Source of the DNA: Chrysomallon squamiferum
Taxonomy: Eukaryota; Mollusca; Gastropoda; Neomphalida; Peltospiridae
Length of the DNA: 62,000 nucleotides
Direction: 5' to 3'
Assembly (NCBI GenBank): GCA_012295275.1
Contig: CM022677.1
Coordinates: forward strand, 7,229,894 to 7,291,893
Part shown: positions 38,059 to 51,500 of the stretch, in pieces
Layout: every line of letters starts with the position of its first letter
Position numbering within the stretch: the stretch's first letter is position 1
The notes under the pieces: generated by a model
What the model was told of the DNA's origin: nothing
The model's database searches: none
The model's input: the letters and a program-made list of their open reading frames with translations, nothing else
Made by a program: the position numbers and the translations under genes

Positions 38059-38445
<387 letters not shown>

Positions 38446-38572
38446 CAAAGTTTTCACAACTTCTACTTAAGACAAAAGTAACGAATTTTTTTTATGTATC
38501 TGACTAAATGTTGTTAATTTGATTTCATCAGCTAATCATAATTCTTGTATATTATTCATTGCAGCTTGGAGA

Positions 38573-38611
38573 TCATCACTAGTGGTTTATTTTCTCAGTA
38601 CTGAAAAAAAG
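38573..38611 (+). CDS. Possible alternative terminal exon of Ig gene 1
   Basis: After tcattgcag, phase 2 entry from the membrane exon reads C-LEIITSGLFSQY and then TGA. This would give an anchored protein with almost no cytoplasmic tail. The acceptor is good, but the glutamate within the hydrophobic run makes it less convincing than the exon at 39867. Confidence 0.25.
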
Positions 38612-38740
38612 AGATATCACTGCTGGAATATTCTTAACATATTTACTGTTGCTTGTTTCTGTGATTCATTTTAAATAATATTTAACAAATTAATTAATTA
38701 AATGAATATTTATTTGTTGAAGAGGCTTCTTAGAATTTAT

Positions 38741-38796
<56 letters not shown>

Positions 38797-39866
38797 GAAG
38801 ATTATGTAGAATCATTTCTTTTTCTTCTTGTTCTCCTTTCTTTTTTTAATTTTAATTTTAATGTTTATATATATATATATATCATTCTTTATGTAAATTG
38901 TTCTTCTCACACAACTTGTTCATGTTTCACGCATGATTCACTTTCTGGCTTGTTTTAGTTTCTCTTTCAGTAACATCTCACTTTATTAGAAATGTGATGT
39001 TGAACATATTTATTTACTTTACTTACTACCTCGTTTGGTTTTGATATATTAGTTATGATTGTTGTTAAGCTTTATACTGAATGAATACTAGCTAGTTTTC
39101 AAGTAAATCCTATAAGTGAATAAATATAATTTTGCTATGTTTAAAATTTGTCTTGTTATGTTTCTCGTCTGCTAGAACAGTAACGTTGGAAATGTCTGTT
39201 CGTCAAAACTGTTTGAGTAACCAATATTTATTTTTGTTTTCTTTTGATTTGTTTTACATTTTTGTCCTGTTTCTTTAGTAAATTTTATATTCCAAAATAT
39301 ATCTATCCATATGTTATTAGCAGCTATGCTTATAAAGTTGTTATTATTCACCTATTTCCTTATTTAAAGCTTGGGCTAATATAATTGTATCTATAATAGT
39401 TCTTCTTTCTTTAATATTTATTAGAAAAGTATTACTTTGTAATTACATAATTATTACCTGATGACTTGGTTATGATTATGTGATTTTTATTACATCTAAT
39501 AATGTAAATGTTGGCAAGGGTTCGTTACCCTGACAAAATGTAATTTATAACATAAAAATGTTACAGTTTGTGAAAAAGTATTTTCATTACATACAAATAG
39601 TCATAATTACATAACCTTAAAATGTTATGCAAGGAATGCAGAGGTCTGAGTGTATGTTGATATTTTGGGTATTGGATCATTTCATTATTTCATTGTTTAC
39701 TTCATTATTTACTTTTTATTTTTTTATTTTTTTAAGATATATATGTTTATGTGTGTGTGTATTTGTGTGCGTGAATGTGTTTGTGCATGTGTGTGTTTTA
39801 GTTGTTTTTTGTAGTGTCCAGGTTGTGTTGTTGTTTCCTTTGATTCAATGTTTTTATTTACTGCAG

Positions 39867-39961
39867 GACGTACATGATATTTATGCAATTGTGGAAAAAT
39901 CTAAGAAGCATGGAGTGGATAAAAAACAAGTTAAAACCTAAAGAGAAGACAAAGAAAACTG
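39867..39961 (+). CDS. Ig gene 1, cytoplasmic tail exon (open in two frames)
   Basis: Strong acceptor tttactgcag; donor ACTG|GTTTGT. Entered in phase 2 from the membrane exon it reads W-TYMIFMQLWKNLRSMEWIKN, then KLKPKEKTKKT, completing the helix and giving a basic tail; it exits in phase 1. Entered in phase 0 it reads DVHDIYAIVEKSKKHGVDKK, then QVKT and stop, with an I-x-Y-x-x-V ITIM-like element (DIYAIV). No upstream exon with the phase needed for the second reading was found. The phase-2 reading is favoured by phase; the phase-0 reading looks more like a receptor tail. Confidence 0.45.
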
Positions 39962-40480
39962 GTTTGTATGACTGAGATTTCTAAAATTATATTGCAACAG
40001 TTTTCTTTACATCACATATGTAGAAAAGAAAGAGAAAAAAGTTATTTGGTTCTTACCTTTGTAATTTCATTTATAGTTTTAGGCAAATGTAATAAAGAGG
40101 TGTATATCTGCAGTATGTTTATAATTTTATTCTGATCTTATTTGTTAAGAAAACCTCTTTGACATCACACCAAATATAAAACAGAAGATTTCTTTGGTAT
40201 CTTCTCTGAATGTTAATTTTTGTTTGAACACATGGAAACAAGCTGTTTTTGATACGTTATAATTATATATAGGGAATAATTTTGCTTCGTTAATATTTGT
40301 GTCTAGTCTTTAATAATATTCAATATTTGCTTCTTACTATTGTTTGTTTTAAATTTTAAGAAAAATTTTTGGTATTATTTTTGTTAATGAAAAATTGCAT
40401 TATTTTTTCATGCTTATAAAGATCACATTGTTATTATTATTAATATATCATCAACATCATCAAGATTATTTATTTTTCAG

Positions 40481-40503
40481 GTGGGCCAGACATTGTTATG
40501 TAA
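40481..40503 (+). CDS. Truncated Ig-exon start / possible short terminal exon
   Basis: The preceding ~70 bp and first bases match the acceptor region of the Ig exon at 41120. After tatttttcag, phase 1 entry reads GGPDIVM then TAA, instead of continuing into an Ig domain. It is either a dead partial duplicate or a terminal exon for the membrane form (tail ...TKKT-GGPDIVM). Confidence 0.3.
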
Positions 40504-41119
40504 TGGAATAATATGAGAATGCATGATGCATTGATAATTATTTCTATTATCAAGGTTACAAACCATTGAGAAAAGATGTCTTATTATTTAAGAGATAAAC
40601 ACTTTATGGTGTGTTTTTGTGCATACATAAATAAATACATAATATATATATATGCTATATGATGTGTTACAAAGGATCATGAAGATATTCATGTGTAGGT
40701 TATTTCAATTTGTTCATACAACCCAGAAACTAATGTTAAAGTTAACAACACAGAAGGACTTTGCACTAAGATTACAAATAGATAATGCATAGATTCTCAT
40801 TTACCCAAATGAAATTGACAATATTAATGATGTAACCTTGACAGATTTTATGAAACAGAAACAGTAATGTTTCAAAAGTTCTGATAACAAACTCTACTGG
40901 GGGTGGCTTTTCTCCTACCTTTTCTGGTGGGATTTTCTCCTCCTGTTCATTTTTGGACTGCTGGGCTTCTATGTTCTTATCCCATTAAAACATCATTGAA
41001 GATAGAAATTAGCTGCATTCTTGAAAATCAGCTTTTCTCATGCTTGTAAAAATCACATTGTTATTATTATTAATATATTATTTTAATCATCATCATCATC
41101 AAGATTATTTAATTTTTAG

Positions 41120-41374
41120 GTGGACCAGACAGTGTTGACTTGACTTCTCCAGGAAACGTTGAAGAAGGAGATGATTTGAATGTAAACTGTGTTGCTGTCT
41201 GCAAGCCGCCATGTTTGTTTTCCTGGTCTCTTAACAATCAACAGACTGAGTCAGGGTCTGAGCTCAGTGTTACAAATGTGAGAAGAAACCAGACAGGACA
41301 GAAGTACACATGTACTGTGACTAACAGAGTCTCAGCCAAATCTCTCACTAAACGTTTCACTCTGAAAGTATGCT
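41120..41374 (+). CDS. Ig gene 1, second Ig domain exon
   Basis: 255 nt, phase 1 to 1, between aatttttag and TGCT|GTGAGT. A clear Ig fold of CEACAM/hemicentin-like style: GPDSVDLTSPGNVEEGDDLN, Cys in VNCVAVC, core Trp in LFSWSLNN, and Y-x-C in QKYTCTVTN. N-glycosylation sites are present (NQT). It lies downstream of the membrane exon, so it is likely spliced alternatively into a secreted form, or was acquired from another gene. Confidence 0.75.
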
Positions 41375-42126
41375 GTGAGTTTTATTTAAAAATAATTTTA
41401 GAGATTTATTTATTTATAACTGATCTAAATACATTTTATTATTATTATTAATATTATTAATAGTAGTTGTAGTAATTATTGTTAGGTGACCAATGATAGC
41501 CATGTATATAAAGTAGACAATAAAATAGTACTGGTACAAAATTTTCGTTATTTCAGTTTGATCAGATCAGTATAATTATAATGGCAGCAGCAGATATTTC
41601 TTTGAATTTAACTGAAATATACAACTGAAACAAAGACAAAACCCAAAAATTCAAGGCTGTATGTACAAGCAACAATAATCTGAATTTTTAAATTTCTGTT
41701 AAAAGAGGATTTTTAGAGTAATAGATAATAACATACTACTTTGTTTAGAAACACATATTAGGCTTTGAAGATTTCTTTAATCAGATTTCAATGAAAACAA
41801 AATATTTTTGAGAGAACATTAAAATTTGTTCACTATCTGATCAAGAATTTCGCTTCTATAAAAAAAAATGAATAAAAAATAGCAGTACTAGATACTTGGA
41901 ACTTGGATCCTTTTGGCATTTTACTTTGTTATTAGTTAAAATTGGTCAACAAATCAATCACTTGTAAGTACACTAAATATTTATATGTTATAGTTTCTAG
42001 GTATTGTCTTACTTGCCTCTTCCTTTGTGTCACACCATTTCCAAGCCAGTAACTTAAGATGATTTATCTAAAACTGTTGTTTACTCCTTCCTCAGTGTAA
42101 TCCTTAATTAAAACATTTCTCCCTTC

Positions 42127-42128
<2 letters not shown>

Positions 42129-42168
<40 letters not shown>
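42129..42168. repeat. (CA)n microsatellite
   Basis: About 20 CA units just upstream of the third Ig exon. Confidence 0.95.
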
Positions 42169-42172
<4 letters not shown>

Positions 42173-42234
42173 TATGCATATGCACTGTTTTAATACAGAC
42201 TGCAAACATTTTAATTTTCTTGTGTTATCAAAAG

Positions 42235-42461
42235 ATCCAGAAAATATTAAACTGAACAGAAATTCACCAGTACAGATAGTAGAAGGTAAAAACATGGCTG
42301 TTTTGTGTGAGGCAGACTGTGATGAAGTCTGCTCTTACAAGTGGAAGTGTCAGACAAAGGAAATAAACGATGCTGTACTTTCTTTACTAACAATTGATAA
42401 AACAACAAGAGTCTGCTATGCATTTTCAAATATATCTGAGTCTGTGGTTCCTTTTGATTGA
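42235..42461 (+). CDS. Ig gene 1, third Ig domain exon with stop
   Basis: Entered in phase 1 after tgttatcaaaag. An upstream acceptor at 42198 (aatacag) is in the same frame and would add 12 residues. It reads PENIKLNRNSPVQIVEGKNM, Cys in AVLCEADC, core Trp in SYKWKCQ and Cys in RVCYAFSN, then stops TGA at 42459 without a membrane helix. The domain is short for an Ig fold but complete in its signature residues. The product would be secreted. A poly(A) signal follows at 42698. Confidence 0.65.
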
Positions 42462-42697
42462 ACAAAACAAATCTAAACAACACAACAGCAGCCACAACTT
42501 TCTTTTCACTTTTGTGTACTTTATATGCAAATATTTTCACTTTTTTGTTTTCTTCTTCTTCTTTTTTGGGGGGGTCTGTGCATTTTGCAGTATATTTTAT
42601 TTACATATTTATATAATTTCTTTGTAAATAATTAACTGTGTATCGGACATGGGACATTGCAAATTGCTTGATACAGAACAATATTTATTTTGTTTTA

Positions 42698-42710
42698 AAT
42701 AAAAATAAAT
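42698..42710 (+). terminator. Poly(A) signals of Ig gene 1
   Basis: Two overlapping-range AATAAA hexamers (42698 and about 42705) lie about 240 bp after the stop of the third Ig exon. Confidence 0.5.
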
Positions 42711-42759
42711 TAAAATAGAAATTAAAAAATATAAAATAAAATAAATACAACTCTATGAA

Positions 42760-43064
42760 TGAATGTTCCATAATGGTTTTCACAGTAATGTTTTTTTCCG
42801 CATAGTTTTATTCGGACGAGCAATCAATATTTAAATTTATAATCATTATATTGGATGGTCAGAAACATTTTCAGACTGTCTGTTTCAGGAACAACGACCC
42901 ATATACAAGGCGTGAAATAATACCAAATAAATCTTCCCAAAAAGGAACTAATAATAAAAAGCTGCGTAACAGAGTAAGATTGAACGTGTACCAGTTTTAA
43001 TTTCAGCGTTTTTTTTTTTTTTTTTTTTTTTTTTTTTCAGTGGATTTGTGGTCTCTTGTTTATG
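42760..43064 (+). promoter_or_regulatory. Promoter and non-coding first exon of Ig gene 2
   Basis: Similar to 18900-19180. TATA-like AATAATAAAAAG is followed by GCGTAACAGAGTAAG, a 33-base T tract inserted relative to gene 1, TGGATTTGTGG and the donor TATG|GTGAGT at 43065. Downstream intron sequence also matches (CCGCGTTAAAAT, AATCAT-GAATAATTA). The first exon would end at 43064. Confidence 0.45.
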
Positions 43065-43338
43065 GTGAGTATATTGCTGTAATTATATTAAATTATCACA
43101 TTTTCCTTTTTTATACACAAATCATAGAGTCTGTAGTATAAATCATGGAATAATTATACTGGATATTGTTATGTTGAAAATGATTCATTTGGTTGTGAAT
43201 AAGACGTTCTTGATATACTAACTACTGACAGGAACCGCAAGGTACTGAAATATAAGCCGCGTTAAAATACTAATTTTGTAGAGAGTGAAACTAATTAAGA
43301 TATACCTATATCTCAGATTTGTTTCTTGAACAGTTAAA

Positions 43339-43343
<5 letters not shown>

Positions 43344-43403
<60 letters not shown>

Positions 43404-43406
43404 CAT
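43344..43406. repeat. (CA)n microsatellite
   Basis: CA repeat with one interruption in intron 1 of Ig gene 2. Confidence 0.9.
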
Positions 43407-45384
43407 CAAGTTCAATTCGTTGCGGGGCCTAGCTCGTAACTCAATTTGCTCGTAAATCAAATCAGTTTTCCCAACTGAAATTTAAAAAACAATACAATTA
43501 ATGTTTTCTAGCCCCACAAAAACCACCCCAATTTTTAGTGACATGTTTTTAAATAAGAAGAATGTATTTATAAAGTACAAATATTGTATAAAAAAACAAC
43601 AACAAAAAAAAGAATGTAAAGAAATAAATTGGTTTTGTAAAGTGTGCAGGGTTAGGATTTTTCCATCTTTTCGTTGAAAGAGGCCTGCTGCTTATAAATT
43701 ATTTTAACACCTTTCACTGGAGGTTATAGCCTTTATCAGCTCCTTCGACTTCAGTATGGTACATATACTGCGCTGGTACTGCCTAGCCAAGTCGACTACG
43801 TGCATAGATATAGAAAATTCTGACCAAACATTAGATGCAAAAACCTCTTAGGAGACATGAGCTTGTCCACATACAACTGTTACACTCATTTCTATACATA
43901 ACATAAAATCTGAAGAGAAAAGAAAAAGAGAACCATTTAGGTTTGGTTGCAATAAGCACAATAAATGGCGAAACAAGTCAATATATCTGATCAAACAAAA
44001 TCTACTTCTGTGGGCAGTTTTTTACTGTTGCAGTTCTTCTGGAGCAAAGTTGTTTCATTTCAGTTTAAATGCAATTCAGTGTCATTCTACTCTCTTCATT
44101 GCCAAAATATGAATGTTGTTAAACATTACGAATAATTTGTTCTGTCTGCTAATATTTTGGGTTTTGTGAACATTTCATTTGAGATAGAAAAGAATATAAT
44201 TAAAATAAACTTCTTTTGCATTTTAAAAAAGACAAAAGAAAAGACAACATTAAGCACAATGATCTTGTTATATAATGTCAGATGGGCAGACATCATTTGC
44301 ATATGAATAAATACAAGTTTCTGGTGTCCTTATTTCATTTGTTAATGGCTTTTAATAACTGTCTTATTTGCAATCAGTCTGTTTATGTCAGGAGGAGCTG
44401 CCTATCGATGGTTGTTCTTTATGTAACACAGAACAAGCAAGAGTTTCCCCTTGATGTGAATGTCAAGCTTTATCTACCAATCAGAGGGATATATTTCTGA
44501 TGTCGTTCATTTCTGTATATCTCTGTAATAAAGAAAAAGTCATGAAAATCATCAAACCTACAAGATTATTGATCATGCTATTTCTTATATATTAACATTG
44601 CCATATTTGAATTAATGTTACTGGTTTTTTATCATAATCAATTAATTTCATTAATCGTTTTCCACTTGACACTTATCACCATCTGTGTGAAACCATTTTC
44701 TGAAACAAAACAAAAAAAAGAGAAAAACAAATCTTTTCTTGCTTCTGTTGCACACCTATTTCCATGCAGCATCAGATTTCTATGTGGTTTTGTACTTTCA
44801 GTTTTCTTGACCAGTTCAAATTGAAATAAACTATGAACAACATTATAATATATTTAGTCTATGAAATATACTATATCTTGTAAAGTATCAATATTACCTC
44901 TGCCTATTTGGTAACATTTTTTTTTTACCATGTTGATGTACATGCATGCATACATCTTCTTCAATTCAACAAGATGTTGATAATTTTTCATCGTGTAATA
45001 TTTCTAACTAATGGGACATTTTTAATAAAGTAAAATGTTGAAAAAATAATTATGCACAAAAGTACTCACTTAAGTGAGCACTGATTCTTAGTAAAACATT
45101 TTCTCATGCTCACAGTAATGCATTTAAAATTTTCTTATGGTTTGGACAGTCTTCAGAATTTTGTAGTGATCTCTGCAATTTTCATAGTAATTTGAGATGC
45201 ACTACAAAACAAAATGTTCTGTGGAGACTGCAAATTTCTGAAACAAAGATCTTTAATGCATTCTTTTGTTATTATTATTAATGTATTACTAATGGTAGTT
45301 ACATTTATCATGTTGGATAGTGTATGTGGTTGAGTTTAGATAAATTTATTGATACTGAAGTACATAATTTTGTTCTTTCTACAG

Positions 45385-45456
45385 AAATGGTTTTCCACTG
45401 CACTGTCCTCCTCTTTGCTGTGACCACTGTTCTCTTCACCTGGGTCTCGGTTGAAG
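45385..45456 (+). CDS. Ig gene 2, signal-peptide exon
   Basis: Acceptor tctttctacag, ATG at 45387, donor GAAG|GTGAGT, phase 1. It encodes MVFHCTVLLFAVTTVLFTWV then SVEG, a secretory leader of the same length as gene 1 (25113-25184). Flanking intron sequence on both sides is also shared with gene 1. The exon itself is intact, but the Ig exon it feeds is frameshifted. Confidence 0.75.
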
Positions 45457-46827
45457 GTGAGTGTGTTCCACGTCAGTTACATATATAAAGCTGTTTTTTA
45501 CCGAATAGTAGGAATTTTGTGTAAGCTGATCTTGGCAGTTTACAACAATCACCTAATAGAATCTTTTCTCAGTAGTTGAAAATTGTTTCATGATTTTATC
45601 TGTTCAAAAACATTTTACTTTGAATGAGTAAAATCACATTTTTACAGCTAAATAATATAAATTTCAAATCTGAGGTGCTAATTTTTAAACAGTAAAACAT
45701 AAATGATGATGAATGTTGATGCAATTAGTTGAGCATTTCATCAACAGGAAATGTTTATCATTATAAAACAAATGCACTGTTTTATACATCACAGATTTGA
45801 CCCAAGTTAAAGGATTTATGTGGATATATGTTTGATTAAAAATCACTTCTTGAAAATGGGCAGCTATATTGCAGTTGAAAAAACAACAACAGAAGGTAGA
45901 TAAAATGCTAAGGAAATTAAAGAGTTTCTACCACTTATGAACAAAAATTTCAGTTTTGAGTTTGTTTTTAATATCAAGTAACCATATGTCACATATTTTA
46001 CTATTACTTGTAACTAAAAGCTTATGGAAAGTAAAAAGAAGAAAATGGTTTATTTTTTTGGTATAAAGACAAGCATCTTTTCATCCAAGCAGTCTTAAAT
46101 AATTCCCATAGCTCTTAACACCTTGCCAGTCTAAATTTCAAAACTGTCAAATTTAAACAAACCAAATATCATAAAATATTATTAACAATTTGAAGTCTGT
46201 GGTGAAACTGTTTAATGTTCATTACGAATATTTTTGCATCATAACACATCTGGTCTGAAAACCGACTCGTGCTCCCAGTTATAGGATGTTTTGACTCACC
46301 TTGTACTAATTATATGTACCAATTGTTACTTTGTGTAAGAGGTCCATAAAATGATGTTGATATAAAAAAAAGACAGTTTAAAAACTTTCTCTTACAATTT
46401 ATATGGGAATCATGCTGTTATCTGTTCACAGTTCGTAACACACAGCAAAAATTGATGAAAATACCTAAATGTGAGGTCTTATGTGAAACTGATCTTATTA
46501 TATGCATATATAACGTGTGTGCAAACTGCCTCCATTGGTGACAGAGGTCATCTCAGTGACAAAAGTTGACATCAAAACCCAGAATAGTTTCTGGGGTTAT
46601 AAACACAATAACCTGATTCACATGAGATCTTTTGGTCAAAGTTATCCATTTGTATAGATTTTATAACAAACTGATTGATAAAAAACTGTTTCTATATCAC
46701 CAAGTACTACAGAGATGGCTGGCTGCCTGTGACTAGCTGTCCATGTGGGAAGATCATGTGAAGAACTGATGGAATAGCTGAACTAAAATGCATTGCTTTT
46801 CTCTTGAGAATTGGGGTTTGAAATTTG

Positions 46828-47102
46828 TTTTATTATAATGTTGTTATCATTACCTGCAGCCTACCATTTTCTGTCTTGGACCCTACATGTATAGGCTTGT
46901 AAATAGTAATATTTACTGTAAATGTAATTATGTAAACTAATTTATCATAACCATCTCAATTAATTTTTATGCAAGTTTCCAAAAACTGTGTTTATTGTGA
47001 CAATACATTTACAGTAAATATTACTATTTACAAGCCTATACATGTACGGTCCAAGACAGAAAATGGTACACTGCAGGTAATGATAACAACATTATAATAA
47101 AA
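46828..47102. mobile_element. Foldback MITE, ~99-bp inverted repeats
   Basis: Arms 46828-46926 and 47004-47102 are nearly perfect reverse complements (three mismatches by eye), starting TTATTATAATGTTGTTATCA. The spacer is 77 bp. No coding capacity. It lies about 190 bp upstream of the broken Ig exon of gene 2, and I see no copy in the matching intron of gene 1. Confidence 0.8.
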
Positions 47103-47287
47103 ATTATGTTAAATACTTTCACAGTTTTGGCATTAATATAAAATGTCTTTTTCAAGAATCTGTTTTATTAGAAACACAATATCAATGCATTCATGTATAT
47201 ATTTACATACATAGGGTTCAAGCTTTATTCATTTATTTCTCTATACCTATCATTCTCTTTATAAACAAATAATATTGTGTTTTACAG

Positions 47288-47610
47288 GTAAAGCAAGTAC
47301 ATACATAGATTGCTTGGATGCAGCAACAGAATGGCAGAAGACAAAGTTAATCTGTAAAGTGTCTGGAACAGTAACAGGTGGAATAAAATATTTACGTCCA
47401 AATTCTGGAAAACCAGAAGAAGTTTTGACCTGTAATGTAGATACAACTGATTGTGACACTGTTGCGAATAGACCTGGATATTGTTTTGTATTACACAAAT
47501 CACACTTATTATAAAGTCTTTTAACAAAACTGTTGATGAAGGAACATGGAGCTGTATTGATGGCATACCTCCTGGTATTGGTAATACTACTTGCAGCAAA
47601 ATAACTTCAG
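47288..47610 (+). pseudogene. Ig gene 2, frameshifted V-like Ig exon
   Basis: Same splice sites as gene 1 (tttacag / CAG|GTAAGTT), but 323 nt instead of 333. Ten bases present in gene 1 between GTATTA and CACAAATC are missing near 47491, with a TA dinucleotide at both deletion edges. Before the break the frame reads TYIDCLDAATEWQKTKLICK and CVDTT-like segments as in gene 1. After it, the frame ends at TAA (47512-47514), before the second canonical Cys. The bases downstream still resemble gene 1, so the break is probably recent. A product, if made, would be a truncated secreted fragment. Confidence 0.75.
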
Positions 47611-48414
47611 GTAAGTTGATATAAATTATATAAAATATATTTTATGTGGTAAACAGTTTCAGCTGTGTAATTGTCTACATGTGAAGGGTGCTAATGGCAA
47701 TTCCATCCAAATGTCACATTCTCATGATCTGAGAGAAAAATGTTAATGAAAATAAACATTTATTTTTGCTGCAATAAATTTTTATCAGATTCCAATTGAA
47801 AATCTAGGCAGTTTTATATTACAAAGTTAGTTATGTCTAAAAAGTGCTGTTCTCAGAACATCTGTACAAAATGACATAATTTTACCTTATGCATGTTCAT
47901 AAACTGAATCTCCACCATAAAGGTTCTGTTAAGAATTCCTAAAAATAAGACTATCATATCTTCATACAGTTTCAAACAGAAGCTAGTTAAAAGCTGCCAG
48001 TGTTAATCATGCAGATGTGTCAGGTTGACTGCTTGATATATGTAATATTTCAGAAAATAATTTCTTGACATATTGCCTTACAAGAAATATCCATCATTTA
48101 TTCATTAATTTCATAGAAACTGATGCAAATGTAAACACATCTTCTAAAATGCAATTATTCTTTATCATCTTTTATTTAAAAAAAAGAAAGAAAAAGTATT
48201 TTCATATTGAACAACAAAACATAAAACAGAAAGCTTGGTCTCAAAAGAAGTAGAAAAGTAAAGGCCAGTTATGGACTTCCTGAAATATTTAGGTCACACA
48301 CATACACACACGCATTTTTTTATTTTTTTTTTTTATTTCATTGTTTGAATTCTTCTTAACTGTTAATTTTTTTTGTTAATTAGATCTTTATTGTAGTTGT
48401 ATTTCTTTTTTCAG

Positions 48415-48446
48415 TTGGTCTACTTCAAAACAGCATCCTCAAGTGA
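48415..48446 (+). CDS. Possible terminal exon of Ig gene 2
   Basis: After tttttttcag, phase 1 entry reads V-GLLQNSILK then TGA at 48444-48446. An AATAAA lies at 48490. It would end a secreted single-Ig product. Support is limited to the splice site, phase and poly(A) signal. Confidence 0.3.
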
Positions 48447-48549
48447 AAAGTCAAACAGAAGAACACTGAGCAAAATTAAGACATGGTAAAATAAATTATC
48501 ATCCCAGCTGTTTAGACTTTCTAGCATCTCTGCTAGGTTTACACTTTTA

Positions 48550-51500
48550 CATAGAGGCTGAAAATGTTTAATTGGCATTTAGCATGGAAGAAGAAAATGA
48601 AATATGTTAACACAAGATAATTATTTTATCAGCTTATTACAACCTGCACATTATTTAACTGATTTTTAGTTTTACAGCACCTACCATAGTCATCATCAGA
48701 CCAGTCACTGACACTGGATGGGGTATAGAAATAGCCAGTGAATTCCATTCTGTGTAACAAATGATTTATTATCTTCAGTAGAACATTTCTTTCCTCATTA
48801 AAGAAAAACGGTAATAAAATGTTGGGATTAAAGATTTTTGTATTAAGTTAAATCTCAACTAATATGACAATAAATGAACTTTGATATTCCAGTTCTTAAA
48901 AAATAAAACCAATAAAAAAAATAATTAATGTTATATATGGTCTTTTGATATTGGTGACAAATTGTCTATCTATGTATATATGCATTAACCTTCATGTAGT
49001 GGAACAGATAAAGACATATTTTGGTATAACCGTTTATATGACAACATAAACATATAAAGTGCCAGAAATATAAAATAACTTAGACTTTTCTTTGAAAAAT
49101 ACCATGCAGTCATGATTTATAATTAGAAACCATAACCAAACTGAGTTAATTGTGTTAAAAGATGACTTTCAGTTGAAATTAAAGACAAATGGAATCCAGT
49201 ACTTTTCTAGTAAGAAGATGAATAGATAACAGTAGATGGTGTTGAGTCAGAGTTTTTCATTCACTATTGCATTTTCACTTACAGCTGTATGATACAGTTG
49301 CTTCTCATAGTATCCACCTTGATCCTACCACTTTTCAGATTCTGAATCAGTCTTGTGTATCAGATATCAGACTTTCAGTAAGAAATTCTTAAACTGAATA
49401 TTATCCATTGTGTAAACAGATGTATAATCACATTCAGGTTGATACTGCCTGATAAATTAACAATACATTGTTGTTACTTTTAATTTGGCACTTTTATATT
49501 TATATTTGACCTTTCCATAATGAAAAATATTTACATTTGTATTTCTTGACTTTTGCAAGGTATTTTATTAAATTTTTTTTCAAAAACATTTAACAATTCT
49601 TCTAAAATGATTTCATATTTTGATCTGCTCCAGTGGAGAGAATATTCAGTGTGTCGCCTGATTGATGAGAATTTTGAAAATCTTATGTAATCAACAAAAT
49701 TTGTAAACTGATGAGACTAACAGTTGTTGTTGTGAAGTGGTGCAAAATGTGCCTCAGAATTAAAAGCATATTCGACTAAACACTGAGGAAATTATGAAAA
49801 AAGGTCAGGCCCAAATTTCTCACTAAAGAAGCCAGCTATTTGAAATTCGAAACACCGCAGTGAAGTATAGCTATATTTTTCTTTATTTAGTTTGAGTCAT
49901 TCTAGGTGTCTGTGACTAGGCTGGGTCTATGGTTGTATGCCGTCTATGACTTTACAAAATTCAAATATTTTTCATATATATTTAGCCAGGTGTGCCATTG
50001 ACAAAACAAAAGTTGAGAACCTCTGTGCTAGATGAATGTTGTATTTACTATTGATATTACTGAAAATTAATTGTGCACCTTTCAGTGTCACAGTGTGATA
50101 CTTTGTTTTATGACCGCAGTAACATGACATTCCGCGACACAATTTACATCTCTCCCTACATGAAATTACATGATTAATCTAAAATTCAAATTTATCAAAT
50201 TATGTAATTAAGAATATATCAGATTTTTTTTAAACACTAAGAAAAGTAAGTTAATCTAGAATGAAATTCCATGTTTATTCAATAATATAACTGATAATCT
50301 CTAATTAATGTAATTTTAATTTCTCATAAAACTAATACAGACGTTTAAAAACTTGCGTCTTATTTTGTTATCGATGGTTAACATTATCAGTGTAAACAGC
50401 GATATTCTTTAGTTAAATGTGGCTTTATGAAAAGTTCACGATTTTCATGTAATTACATTATAAATAAATCAATTTATTATTATTATTATCATTATTATAT
50501 ACTTTTTTAAAAAATAAGTATTTATTTTTTATTTCGACAGAAACAATAAACTAAGAATAAATCTGATTTCTCTGAAACTTTCCGAGGCCTAATAAAAAAT
50601 TCGAAGTAATTTTTATATCCGCACTCAGAACAGTTCTAATGAAACTAAGAGAATAGCGTCAAACATATAAAGGAAGCTTCCGTTTTTACAGAAAAATAAA
50701 AACAAAACAAGAAATAAAAATATTAAGGTGTTATTACTGGTGTGGTTATTTAGCTGTTGACAAAGACAGGACTGTGACAACTATGGTGTCTGCTTCACTG
50801 ACTCGTTGATAATTTCTGGGGAGCGGATATATTAATATCTAATGTAGTAAGAGAACTTCAGCTATAATAAGAAATATACAACTTGCGCTGATGTACACCT
50901 TTTAATGAATGTAATGAAAAAAAAAAAAATAAACTTCGCGTAATAAAATAACATGTTCACCTTCTTTGTTCTCAGCTAATCAATACACACCTTCGTGATT
51001 TCAGGGAATTAAATCTGATATTTTTCAATATAACCTGATATAAATATACGATAATTAATAAAATATGAGATTAACATTTCTCAACATACTTAACCTACAA
51101 ACTGTAAATATCACTGCTCATAATTAATTTTCATCTTGTTCTTTTTATAAGTAATTAAACCACTTATTTTCATAACGCCATGTAGAATTATCATTTGTAA
51201 CTGTCAGTTATGTCCAATAGATTAACTGTGGTTATCAATATTTCCTGTAGTCTATATAATATTTAAGTTCCACGTACAGTAAAAGTACACCTTTCTATTA
51301 TAAATTTCGAATTAGCAAAGTAAAATATCACGTTACGTTAATAAAACGGACACTTCAAAGCGGTATCTAATGTTCTGCTGTGTGTGTTTTTCGGTGAAAC
51401 ATGTTCTAGTGTTTATAAAATGTTACACTAGATGCGCTCTCTTTATTTCTCGATATATTTTTGACATCACATACAAAGCTGCTCTAATTTTAAAAAATTA

